A stretch of 64,000 bases of DNA from 66-474 sp963771735 (lineage in GTDB: Bacteria > Pseudomonadota > Gammaproteobacteria > Xanthomonadales > Rhodanobacteraceae). The first letter of the stretch is position 1. The number at the start of each line of letters is the position of its first letter. The stretch is taken from contig CAVYUN010000002.1 in the NCBI GenBank assembly GCA_963771735.1, positions 496,001 to 560,000 on the forward strand, in the 5' to 3' direction. The position numbers and the translations under genes are program-made. The notes below the pieces were generated by a model. That model was given only the letters and a program-made list of their open reading frames with translations, searched no databases and had not been told where the DNA came from. Shown here piece after piece: positions 24,412 through 32,048 of this stretch.

Positions 24412-24547
24412 CTCTAACTAAAAGTCGATTGCAAAGTGAAATGTAATCCCGCCGCCTAGTTCGGTGAATTTGACGCACGCTGTCAGCATGGGCCTACAAA
24501 AATCATGGGCTTGCGCCGCTCGTGCCGCCTAATCCTGCCGCCTAATC
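24412..24547 (-). promoter_or_regulatory. Likely attI recombination region with direct repeats
   Basis: On the cassette strand a core-like GTTAGAG lies at 24418-24412, where the first cassette would join. Upstream of intI the motif GCCGCCTA occurs three times (+ strand 24451-24458, 24524-24531 and 24537-24544), the last two as a tandem GCCGCCTAATC pair. Direct integrase-binding repeats are a normal part of attI sites. The intI and cassette promoters should also lie here, but I could not pick a convincing Pc or a LexA box. Confidence 0.5.
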
Positions 24548-24581
24548 TTGCAGCCTTTCCGAAACCACGGAGGGCTTCCCC

Positions 24582-25597
24582 ATGCGATCTTCCCACTCTG
24601 CGCCGCGCGCGGCAAGCGAGCCGGGCCGCGGCATGCTGCGCCAGCCGCGTCTGCTGGACCAGATGCGAGCGCGTATTCGCAGACTCGGATTGTCGATACG
24701 CACGGAAGAAAGCTACGTCGGCTGGGTACGGCGGTTCATTCTCGCCAACGGCAAGCGCCACCCGCGTGATCTGGGTGCGCGCGAGATCGAGGCCTTTCTG
24801 ACGCAACTCGCCACGCACGGTCAGGTCGCGGCGTCCACGCAAAACCAGGCGCTCTCGGCGCTGTTGTTTCTGTATCGCGAGGTGTTGCAACAGGAACTGC
24901 CCTGGATGGACGACATCCGTCGCGCAAAGCGGCCGGAGCGCCTGCCGGTCGTGTTGTCGCGCGAGGAAGTCGCGGCGTTGCTGACCGAAATGAATGGCCT
25001 GCCGTGGCTGATGGCATCTCTGCTCTATGGCGCCGGGCTGCGCCTGATGGAATGCGTGCGTCTGCGGGTGCAGGACGTGGATTTCGTGCGCCACGAAATC
25101 ACGGTGCGACACGGCAAGGGCGGCAAGGATCGTCGCACGATGCTGCCGGCCGCCGCGGTCGAAGCATTGCAGGGCCAGATCGCGGAAGCGCGCCGCGTGC
25201 ATGAACGTGATCTGGCAGCGGGTTACGGTGCCGTCTGGCTGCCACACGCATTGGCGCGCAAGTATCCGAATGCCGCGCGCGAATGGGCGTGGCAATACGT
25301 GTTTCCGGCTTCGGCGCGCAGCATCGACCCACGCTCGGGTGCCACGCGCCGGCACCACATCGACGCGACCGTTCTGCAACGTGCGGTGAAGCAGGCGGTG
25401 CGGCGCGCGCAATCAACAAGCCCGCGACCTGCCACACGCTGCGCCACTCGTTCGCGACGCACCTGCTGGAGGCGGGCCACGACATCCGCACGATCCAGGA
25501 ATTGCTGGGGCACAAGGACGTGGCCACCACGCAGATCTACACGCACGTGTTGAACCGAGGCGGGCGCGGGGTGTTGAGTCCGCTGGATCGAAGCTGA
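24582..25597 (+). CDS. intI: Integron integrase IntI, one frameshift near the 3' end
   Basis: IntI is the tyrosine recombinase that inserts cassettes at attI. ATG 24582 follows a GGAGG site by about ten bases. The N-terminal SAM-like domain shows LSIRTEESYVGWVRRFI, and the catalytic domain shows GAGLRLMECVRLRVQDVDF with the first Arg. The integron-specific insertion follows (ALARKYPNAAREWAWQYVFP). After QAVRRA, at about 25408, the frame must shift. The second frame supplies the rest: ATCHTLRHSFATHLLEAGHD (H-x-x-R) and LLGHKDVATTQIYTHVLNR with the nucleophilic Tyr, ending at 25597. One missing base explains it (1016 bases). Because essential genes here show the same fault, I do not call it a pseudogene. 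Confidence 0.9.
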
Positions 25598-25629
25598 GTA
25601 CGGGTCGTCGCGTCGGCATCGGGCGTAGC

Positions 25630-25695
25630 ACCTTCCGGGATGCATGGATTCCGGCCCCGGATCGGGTCCGGGGCAGGCTCTGCGCCGGACTGGCG
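25630..25695. repeat. Dispersed 'ATTCCGGC...GCCGG' type palindromic repeat
   Basis: GGATTCCGGCCCCGGATC and GGGTCCGGGGCAGGCTCTGCGCCGG form overlapping palindromes just after intI. Related short palindromes recur at 28252-28276, 55000-55070 and 57860-57885. Confidence 0.5.
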
Positions 25696-25835
25696 GCTCC
25701 GCAACTTGTCATGGGCCCGCTCGGTTGCACATCCCCACCCGGACGCGGCCCGGAAACGCAGGCACGTGCGCATGTCGCTGCGCGCAGCCGCGCTGCCCGC
25801 GTAAACTTGCGCGACCCTTGGCCTGAATCGCACCC

Positions 25836-26651
25836 ATGCACGACCTTTTCAACGTCATCCTGCTCGGCATCATCGAAGGCATCACCGAATTCCTGCCGAT
25901 CTCCTCGACCGGGCATCTGTTGATTGCCGAACACTGGCTGGGCGCGCGCTCGGACCTGTTCAACGTCGGTATCCAGGCCGGCGCGATCCTGGCGATCACG
26001 CTGGTTTACTGGGAGCGGATCTGGCAACTGCTGACGCGCTGGCGCGATCCCGAGAACCGCGATTACCTGCTCAAGCTGACGGTGGCGTTCCTGATCACCG
26101 CGGTGCTGGGGCTGATCGTCACCCACTACGGCTTCAAGCTGCCAACCACGATCACGCCGATCGCATGGGCACTGATCATCGGCGGCATCTGGATGATCGG
26201 CGCGGAGCAAATCGCCGCGCACAAGCCCGACCGCAGCAAGGTGACCTGGCCGGTGGCGATCCTGGTCGGCATCGCGCAGATGGTGGCAGGTGTGTTTCCC
26301 GGCACCTCGCGTTCCGGCGCGACGATTTTCGCGGCGATGTTGTTCGGCACTTCCAACCGGCCGGCGGCGACCGAGTTCGCGTTCCTGGTCGGCATTCCGA
26401 CCATGTACGCGGCGACCGGCTACGAGCTGCTGAAGGTCCTGCACCACAACGGCGGTGCCGTGGCGCGCGAGGACTGGAGCGCGCTGGCGGTGGGTTTCAT
26501 CGTGTCGCTGGTCGTGGCCTTCATCGCGGTGAAGTGGCTGCTGCGCTATATCCGCACGCACCGCTTCACCGCGTTCGCGATCTACCGCATCGCGCTGGGC
26601 GTGGTACTGCTGGTGGCCATCTACGGCGGCTGGCTGCAGAACATTGCATGA
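25836..26651 (+). CDS. uppP: Undecaprenyl-diphosphatase (BacA/UppP)
   Basis: This 271-residue integral membrane enzyme dephosphorylates undecaprenyl diphosphate and so recycles the lipid carrier of cell-wall synthesis. Both signature motifs are present: GITEFLPISSTGHLLI near residues 14-29 with the catalytic Glu, and FPGTSRSGATIFAAMLFG near 155-172 with the Ser/Arg pair. About eight membrane helices follow the family topology, and length matches the usual 265-275. The gene stands alone between the integron and the convergent hydroxylase gene. Confidence 0.95.
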   Translation: MHDLFNVILLGIIEGITEFLPISSTGHLLIAEHWLGARSDLFNVGIQAGAILAITLVYWERIWQLLTRWRDPENRDYLLKLTVAFLITAVLGLIVTHYGFKLPTTITPIAWALIIGGIWMIGAEQIAAHKPDRSKVTWPVAILVGIAQMVAGVFPGTSRSGATIFAAMLFGTSNRPAATEFAFLVGIPTMYAATGYELLKVLHHNGGAVAREDWSALAVGFIVSLVVAFIAVKWLLRYIRTHRFTAFAIYRIALGVVLLVAIYGGWLQNIA

Positions 26652-26682
26652 TGCTTTGCAGGCAGTTTCAAATGTCACCAAC

Positions 26683-26819
26683 GAAGCTGCCGTTGTGAAA
26701 AGTCGGGCCACTGATCTCTTGGCCATGGATGCCGGCGTTGATGGCCGTTCCGATCATTGATAAGCGTGGCGCCAGCGGTTGTGGTGTCGTTCGATGAAGC
26801 GCCGATCAGGGATGATCGC
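26683..26819 (+). repeat. Dispersed intergenic element, copy A
   Basis: Begins AAGCTGCCGTTGTGAAAAGT and CGGGCC, has a central GGCCATGGATG and ends with the palindrome GCCGATCAGGGATGATCGC. The same order of blocks is found at 34197-34330 and, inverted, at 48078-48189. It fills most of the 178 bases between uppP and the next gene. Confidence 0.65.
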
Positions 26820-26829
26820 AAAACGAGGC

Positions 26830-28158
26830 TCAATCCTTCGGCGGCGCATCCACCTTCGCTGCCTGATTGAAATCGCCGATCGCGCCGATCAGCAGCGCGA
26901 TGGCTTCGCGCTCGGCTTCGGTCAGGTCGGGATGCCATGAATCCAGGATCATCACCACGCGCACCTTGTCGCTGCGGTTCCAGGCCTCGTGCTCGAAGGT
27001 GTCGTCGAAGGTGACGCAGCGACCTGCCTGCCAGGCGTGTTCGACGCCGCCCACGCAGATCGCGCAATCCTCGGGGATGATCAGCGGCAGGTGGGTGACC
27101 AGGCGTACGTTGGTGACGCCGTGGTGTTTGAGGATGTGCGAACCCGGCGTCAGGATCGAGAACAGCACTTCCGGCGCATGGCCGCGGATGTGCACCAGCG
27201 GCAGCGCATCCAGGATGGCGGTGGTGCGCGGGCAACGCTGCGCGTTCTGCGCAAACACCTCGCCGTGGCGATGGAAGAAGAACGAGTTCCACTGTGCTTC
27301 GCCGCGGGTGCCAGCCAGCAGGTTCTGTTCCTTCAGCAAGTTGTTGTCGTTGGTGCCGAGGAACGGTTGCACGCCGACCGGCTGGTCGAGCACGCCGCGC
27401 AGTTCCTCGCGGATGGTGTCGGTGTGTTGTTCCAGTTCCGCGTGCCACGGGAACAGCGCGCGTTCGTAAAACGGTGTCGCCCGCAGGCCGGGCACGTAGA
27501 AGAACTTGCAGGACTGGCGCGGGTCGGGATAGTTCGCCGGGCGGTCGCCGAGGTAGATCTCGAGTCCCTGCACGACGCGCGTCAATGCATTGGCGCCATG
27601 CTTGTCGCGCAAGGGTTGCAGCAGGTCCATGAAGATCCGCTTGCGGTGCCGGCTGACGAACGCGATCGCGTGTTTCACCGCCGCGCGCAGCCCGGGCGGC
27701 GTGGTCATGTCGTTGCGCCACATGCCGCGGCTCTGCGCCGCCGCCAGCGCGCCGAAGTAGGCCACGGTGGCGTCGTCGATGCGGACCAGCTGTTCCAGCG
27801 CGGCGCCACGGTGCAGGCGCGCCGCGAAGTGCAGCGGTTCCAGCCCCAGCGCGCGGTCGAACGCGTCCAGCGCGTCGTCGGCACGGCGCTGCGCGAGATG
27901 CACGATGCCGAGGTTCTTCCAGATCTCCGGCTCGACGGGATTGATGCGGGCGGCGTGCTCCAGATCGTGCTGCGCGGACGCCAGCTCGCCGCGCCCCAAA
28001 GCGCACATCGCGACGAAGTTCAGGGCCTCGGGCGTGTCCGGTGCGGTCTTCAATATGTCGCGATAAGCCGCCTCGGCGTCGCCGATGCGTTGCTGGGTGG
28101 CGTGCGCGCGGGCCAGATTGATGCGGGCTTCGTCGGCTCGCGCCGTCTGCGTGTTCAT
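26830..28158 (-). CDS. TPR / aspartyl-asparaginyl beta-hydroxylase fusion protein
   Basis: The 442-residue protein begins with three to four tetratricopeptide repeats (about residues 10-125; for example LARAHATQQRIGDAEAAYRD and PEIWKNLGIVHLAQRRADDA). The C-terminal half is an aspartyl/asparaginyl beta-hydroxylase, a 2-oxoglutarate/Fe(II) dioxygenase. HIRGHAPEVLFSILTPGSHI and LVTHLPLIIPEDCAICVGGV lead to the metal His and Arg, and TFDDTFEHEAWNRSDKVRVV gives the second His. It probably hydroxylates a protein or peptide bound by the repeats. No partner is encoded nearby. Confidence 0.88.
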   Translation of the reverse strand: MNTQTARADEARINLARAHATQQRIGDAEAAYRDILKTAPDTPEALNFVAMCALGRGELASAQHDLEHAARINPVEPEIWKNLGIVHLAQRRADDALDAFDRALGLEPLHFAARLHRGAALEQLVRIDDATVAYFGALAAAQSRGMWRNDMTTPPGLRAAVKHAIAFVSRHRKRIFMDLLQPLRDKHGANALTRVVQGLEIYLGDRPANYPDPRQSCKFFYVPGLRATPFYERALFPWHAELEQHTDTIREELRGVLDQPVGVQPFLGTNDNNLLKEQNLLAGTRGEAQWNSFFFHRHGEVFAQNAQRCPRTTAILDALPLVHIRGHAPEVLFSILTPGSHILKHHGVTNVRLVTHLPLIIPEDCAICVGGVEHAWQAGRCVTFDDTFEHEAWNRSDKVRVVMILDSWHPDLTEAEREAIALLIGAIGDFNQAAKVDAPPKD

Positions 28159-28251
28159 GCAAAGTATTTTGCCGCGTTCGCGCTGCCCCCGCTTGACCCG
28201 GTGGCCCCGAGTGGTTGCGCCCGCCGCGCGAACGAAACATCTGTCAATGAC

Positions 28252-28276
28252 TGGATCCCGGCCTGCGCCGGGATGA
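28252..28276. repeat. Short REP-like palindrome
   Basis: GGATCCCGGCCTGCGCCGGGATGAC contains the inverted pair TCCCGGC/GCCGGGA around CTGC, a repeat type scattered through the window's intergenic gaps. Confidence 0.6.
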
Positions 28277-28332
28277 CGACCATCAACCCTTGTGGCACGG
28301 TCAAGCCAGGATATGGAAGAAACCCCGTGCCG

Positions 28333-29490
28333 TCAGCGTTCCACCATCTTGGCGAACCACTCCCACCCCGGTGTCCACTCGGCGACCAGCTTCACGCAAG
28401 TCAGCAGCGGCACCGCCAGCAGCGCACCCGGGATGCCCCACATCCATGCCCATAGCAGCAGCCAGACCAGTATCGCGACCGGCGACAGGCGCATGCGCTG
28501 GCCCATGATCATCGGCGTGAACACATTGCCTTCCAGCATCGCCAGCCCCGCGAAACTGGCTGCCGGCAGCAAGGCGTGGAACGGGTCGTGGAACGTCAGC
28601 AGGCCGACCGCGGCCAGCAGCAGCGTGTTGCTGATCGCACCGACGTAGGGCATGAAATTCAGCAGCGTGGCGACGCCGCCCCAAAGCAGCGGGTCGGGCA
28701 TCTTCCACGCCCACAGGATCAGCGCAGTCAGTGCACCGAGGCAGAAGTTGATGAGCGTGACCGTGAGCAGGTAGCGCGAGATTTCCATCTGGATGCCGCG
28801 CACCAGCCGTGCGGCGATGCGCCGGTATCGGAAGCGTGGCGACGCGGTCACCAGCCGCGCGCGCATCTCGTCGCCGTAGGTGAGGAAGAAAAACACCAGC
28901 AGTACCACGGTCAGTATGTCGGCCAGAAGCCTTGGCGCCGCCTGCAGCACGGCACCGAACGAGAAGGTCGCCGGTTGCGCCGTCTGCGACGACGAGGTGT
29001 CCACGCCAATGCCCTTCAGGGACTGGGTCGCGGCATGACTGACCCGGGTCAGCGGCGTGGTCATGCGATGCAGCTTGTACCCGACATCCCGCATCAATAC
29101 GGGCGCCTGCCTGAACCAGTCGGCGGCGGGCTTGCTGAGCGCGTTCACTGCCACGACCACGCCGACGCCCAGCGCGAGCAACAACAACAGGCTGCCCAGC
29201 ATGCGCGGCACCTTCAGGTGCGCTAGCCCGACCACGATCGGGTTCAGGCCCAACGCGATGAACGCCGCCAGCAGCAGCGGTATCAGCAGCGGACTCGCAA
29301 GAATCAGGGCCGCCGCGATCGACAGCAGCATCACTACCGTCAGCGGCACCCTGAGCGCACGCAGCCGCCGGTCGCGACGGCGCTCGGAGGTCGATCGGCG
29401 CCGCTTGCCGCCGTGGGGATGCGGTGACTTGTTTGCCGGCCTGCGGCCCGCTTCAGGCGACGATGTCGAAGACGACCTTGACGACGACAT
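28333..29490 (-). CDS. AI-2E family transporter (PerM/TqsA-like permease)
   Basis: The protein has 385 residues from ATG 29490. A highly basic, Ser/Arg-rich N-terminus of about 45 residues precedes eight predicted membrane helices, with the paired start helices (VPLTVVMLLSIAAALILASP, LLIPLLLAAFIALGLNPIVV) and a large central domain typical of the AI-2E family. The family signature region is LWGGVATLLNFMPYVGAISN. Members export small molecules or work as Na+/H+ antiporters; the substrate is not set by sequence. The frame extends upstream to 29586 but antisense overlap and poor composition argue against it. Confidence 0.85.
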   Translation of the reverse strand: MSSSRSSSTSSPEAGRRPANKSPHPHGGKRRRSTSERRRDRRLRALRVPLTVVMLLSIAAALILASPLLIPLLLAAFIALGLNPIVVGLAHLKVPRMLGSLLLLLALGVGVVVAVNALSKPAADWFRQAPVLMRDVGYKLHRMTTPLTRVSHAATQSLKGIGVDTSSSQTAQPATFSFGAVLQAAPRLLADILTVVLLVFFFLTYGDEMRARLVTASPRFRYRRIAARLVRGIQMEISRYLLTVTLINFCLGALTALILWAWKMPDPLLWGGVATLLNFMPYVGAISNTLLLAAVGLLTFHDPFHALLPAASFAGLAMLEGNVFTPMIMGQRMRLSPVAILVWLLLWAWMWGIPGALLAVPLLTCVKLVAEWTPGWEWFAKMVER

Positions 29491-29598
29491 GCTGCGTTCA
29501 TCCCTGCCAGGGCGGCGATGCCGCCAGTGTAGTGCCGATCCCGGCGACACTTCGAAACCCGGTCGGAACGTGGGCACGAACGCCAACCCCGAAGTCGA

Positions 29599-29859
29599 TC
29601 AGACCAGGCCGCCGAGGTATTGCCGCGCCAGTCGCCAGGCGGGACCGGTGGCGATTTGCATGCCGATGCGCACCAGGCCACTGCCTACCCGCAACTGCGC
29701 AAGCACGAACCCGATGCCGGCGGCTCCGGCCAGGGTGGGCAGGGGATGCGCCTGATAGACGCCGATCATGTCGCCGACGGCCGCGCGCAGATCGTCCCGT
29801 GCCTGACGGTTGGCCGCAAGCGCGAGTTTGCGTTCGCGCAATGCGCGCAGGTAACTCAT
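29599..29859 (-). CDS. Small protein of a YqjD/YqjE/YqjK-like envelope cluster
   Basis: This 86-residue protein starts at ATG 29859, overlapping the holin-family gene by four bases (ATGA). The N-terminus is basic and helical (SYLRALRERKLALAANRQAR); a weakly hydrophobic glycine-rich stretch (PTLAGAAGIGFVLAQLRVGS) could touch the membrane. Gene order (YqjD-like, YqjE-like, then this) matches the yqjD-yqjE-yqjK arrangement, so it is probably the third partner. Function is unknown. Confidence 0.65.
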   Translation of the reverse strand: MSYLRALRERKLALAANRQARDDLRAAVGDMIGVYQAHPLPTLAGAAGIGFVLAQLRVGSGLVRIGMQIATGPAWRLARQYLGGLV

Positions 29860-30353
29860 GGCGGCGGCTCCCGATCGGCCGGTGGCGACGCGTGCCGGAA
29901 GCGCTCGACGTGACCGCGCAATTCGTCGCCCAGCGCATGCAGTTCGGTGCGTGTCGCTGGAAAGCTCGCGTAATGGATCGCGCGCTTGATGGCAAACCAG
30001 ATCGCGATCACCAGGACCAGATGCAGGACGACAAGGATCGCCAGCGCGATGCCGACCGAATGCGTCGCCACGGCCAGCGACCAGCCGATCAACGCGACCA
30101 CGCAAGCCCACAGCGAAACCGCGAATGCGACCAGCGCGACGCTGCCCAGGAAAACCGTCGCGATGCTGGCCTGCAGCACCCGTGCCTCGGCCGCGAACAG
30201 CGCCGCCAGCGCGGTGGCCATGCGCCGCAGGGCATCGAACAGGCCGACGCCCGCCGCGAACACCGTACCGAACGGCGGCGCACTTGCGCCGCGCGCGGCC
30301 TCATCGGGATTCGCCGCGGCGTCCGCGGCACGATCCTCCGCTTCAACGCTCAC
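29856..30353 (-). CDS. Phage-holin-family membrane protein (YqjE-like)
   Basis: The likely start is GTG 30353, preceded by a GGGG-rich ribosome site, giving 165 residues. Two strong membrane helices (ASIATVFLGSVALVAFAVSL region and SVGIALAILVVLHLVLVIAI region) sit in the middle. The N-terminal acidic part and C-terminal soluble tail flank them. This is the YqjE/'holin superfamily III' pattern, an inner-membrane protein paired with YqjD. It is coupled to the downstream gene by a four-base overlap. Confidence 0.75.
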   Translation of the reverse strand: MSVEAEDRAADAAANPDEAARGASAPPFGTVFAAGVGLFDALRRMATALAALFAAEARVLQASIATVFLGSVALVAFAVSLWACVVALIGWSLAVATHSVGIALAILVVLHLVLVIAIWFAIKRAIHYASFPATRTELHALGDELRGHVERFRHASPPADREPPP

Positions 30354-30387
30354 GTCCGCCCCTTGATTGTCATGCCGACACGCAGCG

Positions 30388-30765
30388 TCAGCGGCGAGGA
30401 CCGAGCAGCCTGCCCAGCAGCCAGCCGGCAGCCAGCGCGATCGCCACCGACTGCACCGGTTTCTCGCGCACGAAATCGCGCACGTTGTCGATCGCATCGT
30501 CGGCACGATCCTTGGCTCGCGAAGCCATGTCGGCACCGCGGTCGCGCCACTCGGTCGCCTTCTCCGTGGCCCGGTGCGCGCCACGCGCGCTGGCGTCGGT
30601 GGCACGGTGCAGGCCGGATTCCACGCTGTCGGCGGCGCTGTCGAATTTTTCCTTGGCGCCGCTGACGGCGCTCGACGTGCCTTCCTTCAGACGGGAAGCG
30701 GTACGCTCGATGCGTTCGTGCGCGTTGCCGTTGCGGCCTTCTTCTTTGCTGATGTCATGACTCAT
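30388..30765 (-). CDS. DUF883 family protein (ElaB/YqjD-like)
   Basis: The 125-residue protein has a long, charged, amphipathic helical region (residues 15-95; RTASRLKEGTSSAVSGAKEK) and a C-terminal hydrophobic anchor (PVQSVAIALAAGWLLGRLLG). This is the pattern of ElaB/YqjD/YgaM proteins, which dock ribosomes to the inner membrane in stationary-phase E. coli. It precedes the YqjE-like gene by 34 bases and is probably the first gene of the operon. Confidence 0.85.
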   Translation of the reverse strand: MSHDISKEEGRNGNAHERIERTASRLKEGTSSAVSGAKEKFDSAADSVESGLHRATDASARGAHRATEKATEWRDRGADMASRAKDRADDAIDNVRDFVREKPVQSVAIALAAGWLLGRLLGPRR

Positions 30766-30791
30766 GGTGCTTCTCCTGGATGACGCCGTGT

Positions 30792-31421
30792 TCATTTCAC
30801 GGCGGGATTCAAACTGTACGTGCCGACGATCTCGGCCTCGTCCAGTACATGACCTTGCAGCGCCGCCTGCAGTTCCGCCCAGCCGAAGGTTTGCGGCAGG
30901 TCGAGGCGCGCGACGTCCAGCGCGTAGACGCGAAATCGATAACGATGCAGCAGCGCATCGTTCCATGGCGGGCACGGGCCGTCGTAACCCATCCAGTCGC
31001 CGGCCATGTCCGGATCGGACGCGAACCAGCCGGTGTAATCGTTGCGTCCCTGGCGAGAACCGTCGGGGCCGGGCGGGTTCCGTTTGCCATGCGGCGTGAC
31101 GCCGTCGCTGCAGGCACCGGCCTTGATCGTGTTGCCCCCGGGCGGAATGTCGACCATCAACCAGTGCGCGAAATCCACCCGCGGCAGGTCGGCCGGCACC
31201 GTGCGGCCTTGCTGATTGACGTCGTCGCCCTGGCCCGGCACGTCGCTGTCGATGCACACCAGCACGAACGATCGCGTCCCGGCCGGCGCACCGCTCCACG
31301 CCAGGTGCGGATTGCGGTTGGCCGACCATACGCAGGGCTCGCCATCACTGCCCGGTTTGCCGAACGCGAACTCGGCGGGAATGCGGGCATGGTTCTGGAA
31401 GCTGTCGCTGCGTATCTGCAT
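30792..31421 (-). CDS. PEBP family protein (YbhB/YbcL-like)
   Basis: The 209-residue protein matches phosphatidylethanolamine-binding-protein-like proteins of bacteria: NPHLAWSGAPAGTRSFVLVC, DVPGQGDD, HWLMVDIPPG, and GYDGPCPPWNDALLHRYRFR with the anion-binding pocket residues. Length exceeds YbhB (158) through inserts around 75-100. No signal peptide is seen. The role of this family in bacteria is not well defined. It lies 26 bases upstream of the DUF883 gene and may be co-transcribed. Confidence 0.85.
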   Translation of the reverse strand: MQIRSDSFQNHARIPAEFAFGKPGSDGEPCVWSANRNPHLAWSGAPAGTRSFVLVCIDSDVPGQGDDVNQQGRTVPADLPRVDFAHWLMVDIPPGGNTIKAGACSDGVTPHGKRNPPGPDGSRQGRNDYTGWFASDPDMAGDWMGYDGPCPPWNDALLHRYRFRVYALDVARLDLPQTFGWAELQAALQGHVLDEAEIVGTYSLNPAVK

Positions 31422-31541
31422 CTCAAATTCCTTCGGTCCGGATGGATCGGGGGCCGTGGGCCGGTCCGTGGCGTGGGCTGCGGACCGACATGGATGGCTT
31501 GCGAATCAAACCGTGTTCACGGATCGGCGTATTGATCAAGG

Positions 31542-31790
31542 TCACTTCGCCGTATACGCGGCGCGATAGATCACGCCGGGGTCGTTGTCGGAAACCGGCC
31601 TGCCGTCGCACTGCGACCGCACGACCCGAGGTTTTCCGCCGTCCAGAAAGCCGGCCGGGAACGGCTGGGACACGATGACCTTGCCGCTCCTGCCAAGGTG
31701 CACCACCACACGGTAACCGACCTTGCTTGAACGGTTCCATGATCCATGTTCGGCGATGAAGATCGCGTCGTGACGGAGCTTCCGGAATCT
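31542..31790 (-). pseudogene. C-terminal fragment of a PQQ-dependent sugar/sorbosone dehydrogenase
   Basis: Reverse-strand codons read DAIFIAEHGSWNRSSKVGYR, then KVIVSQPFPAGFLDGGKPR and DNDPGVIYRAAYTAK. These phrases belong to the last blades of the soluble PQQ sugar dehydrogenase (GdhB/sorbosone dehydrogenase) propeller. The upstream catalytic part is absent, and a segment between GKPR and DND seems deleted. The open frame continues to 31940 with unrelated sequence. I regard it as the remnant of a lost gene. Confidence 0.65.
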
Positions 31791-32048
31791 CCCATCCTCC
31801 TGGCAGCGCAAGCCAGGCGGAACCCCACGGCGCGCCAATGGCGCCACCGCACGCGTGAAACCCGCCCATCCCGCCAGCAGGGCGACAAGAAAACAGGCCA
31901 CGCGGCGAACCAGACTCGGCGGCTTTCCGAATGCAGGCACGCAAGCCTAACCCGAATCGTGTTAGGGGGAAGCGAACGCCTGCAGTGCCGTCCGCCAATC
32001 GACGATCGCCGCACGGCCCACAGCGGGCCGCCGGCTGTCTGAACAGGG

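Larger units (their letters stand above)
16085..25597. mobile_element. Sedentary chromosomal integron: intI, attI region and leftward cassette array
   Basis: An integron integrase gene at 24582-25597 reads rightwards. To its left an attI-like region is followed by 16 attC sites spaced 290-480 bases apart (one gap is enlarged by an IS). Each attC follows a reverse-strand ORF, as expected for cassettes inserted at attI and transcribed away from intI. On the cassette strand the sites begin GCCTAAC and end GTTAGGC. Most are 57-59 bases with a near-identical core, and three are 70-72 bases. This homogeneity is typical of chromosomal integrons rather than class 1 mobile ones. No antibiotic-resistance cassette is recognised. 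The flanks are mgtA on one side and uppP on the other. Confidence 0.9.

Noticed and set aside
24420..24581. LexA box controlling intI
   Set aside because: No CTGT-N8-ACAG-like or Xanthomonas-type LexA palindrome was found in this interval.
16085..24600. CRISPR array made of regularly spaced repeats
   Set aside because: The repeats are 55-73 bases, spaced 290-480 bases apart with ORFs between them, begin and end with attC boxes and lie next to intI. No cas gene is present.
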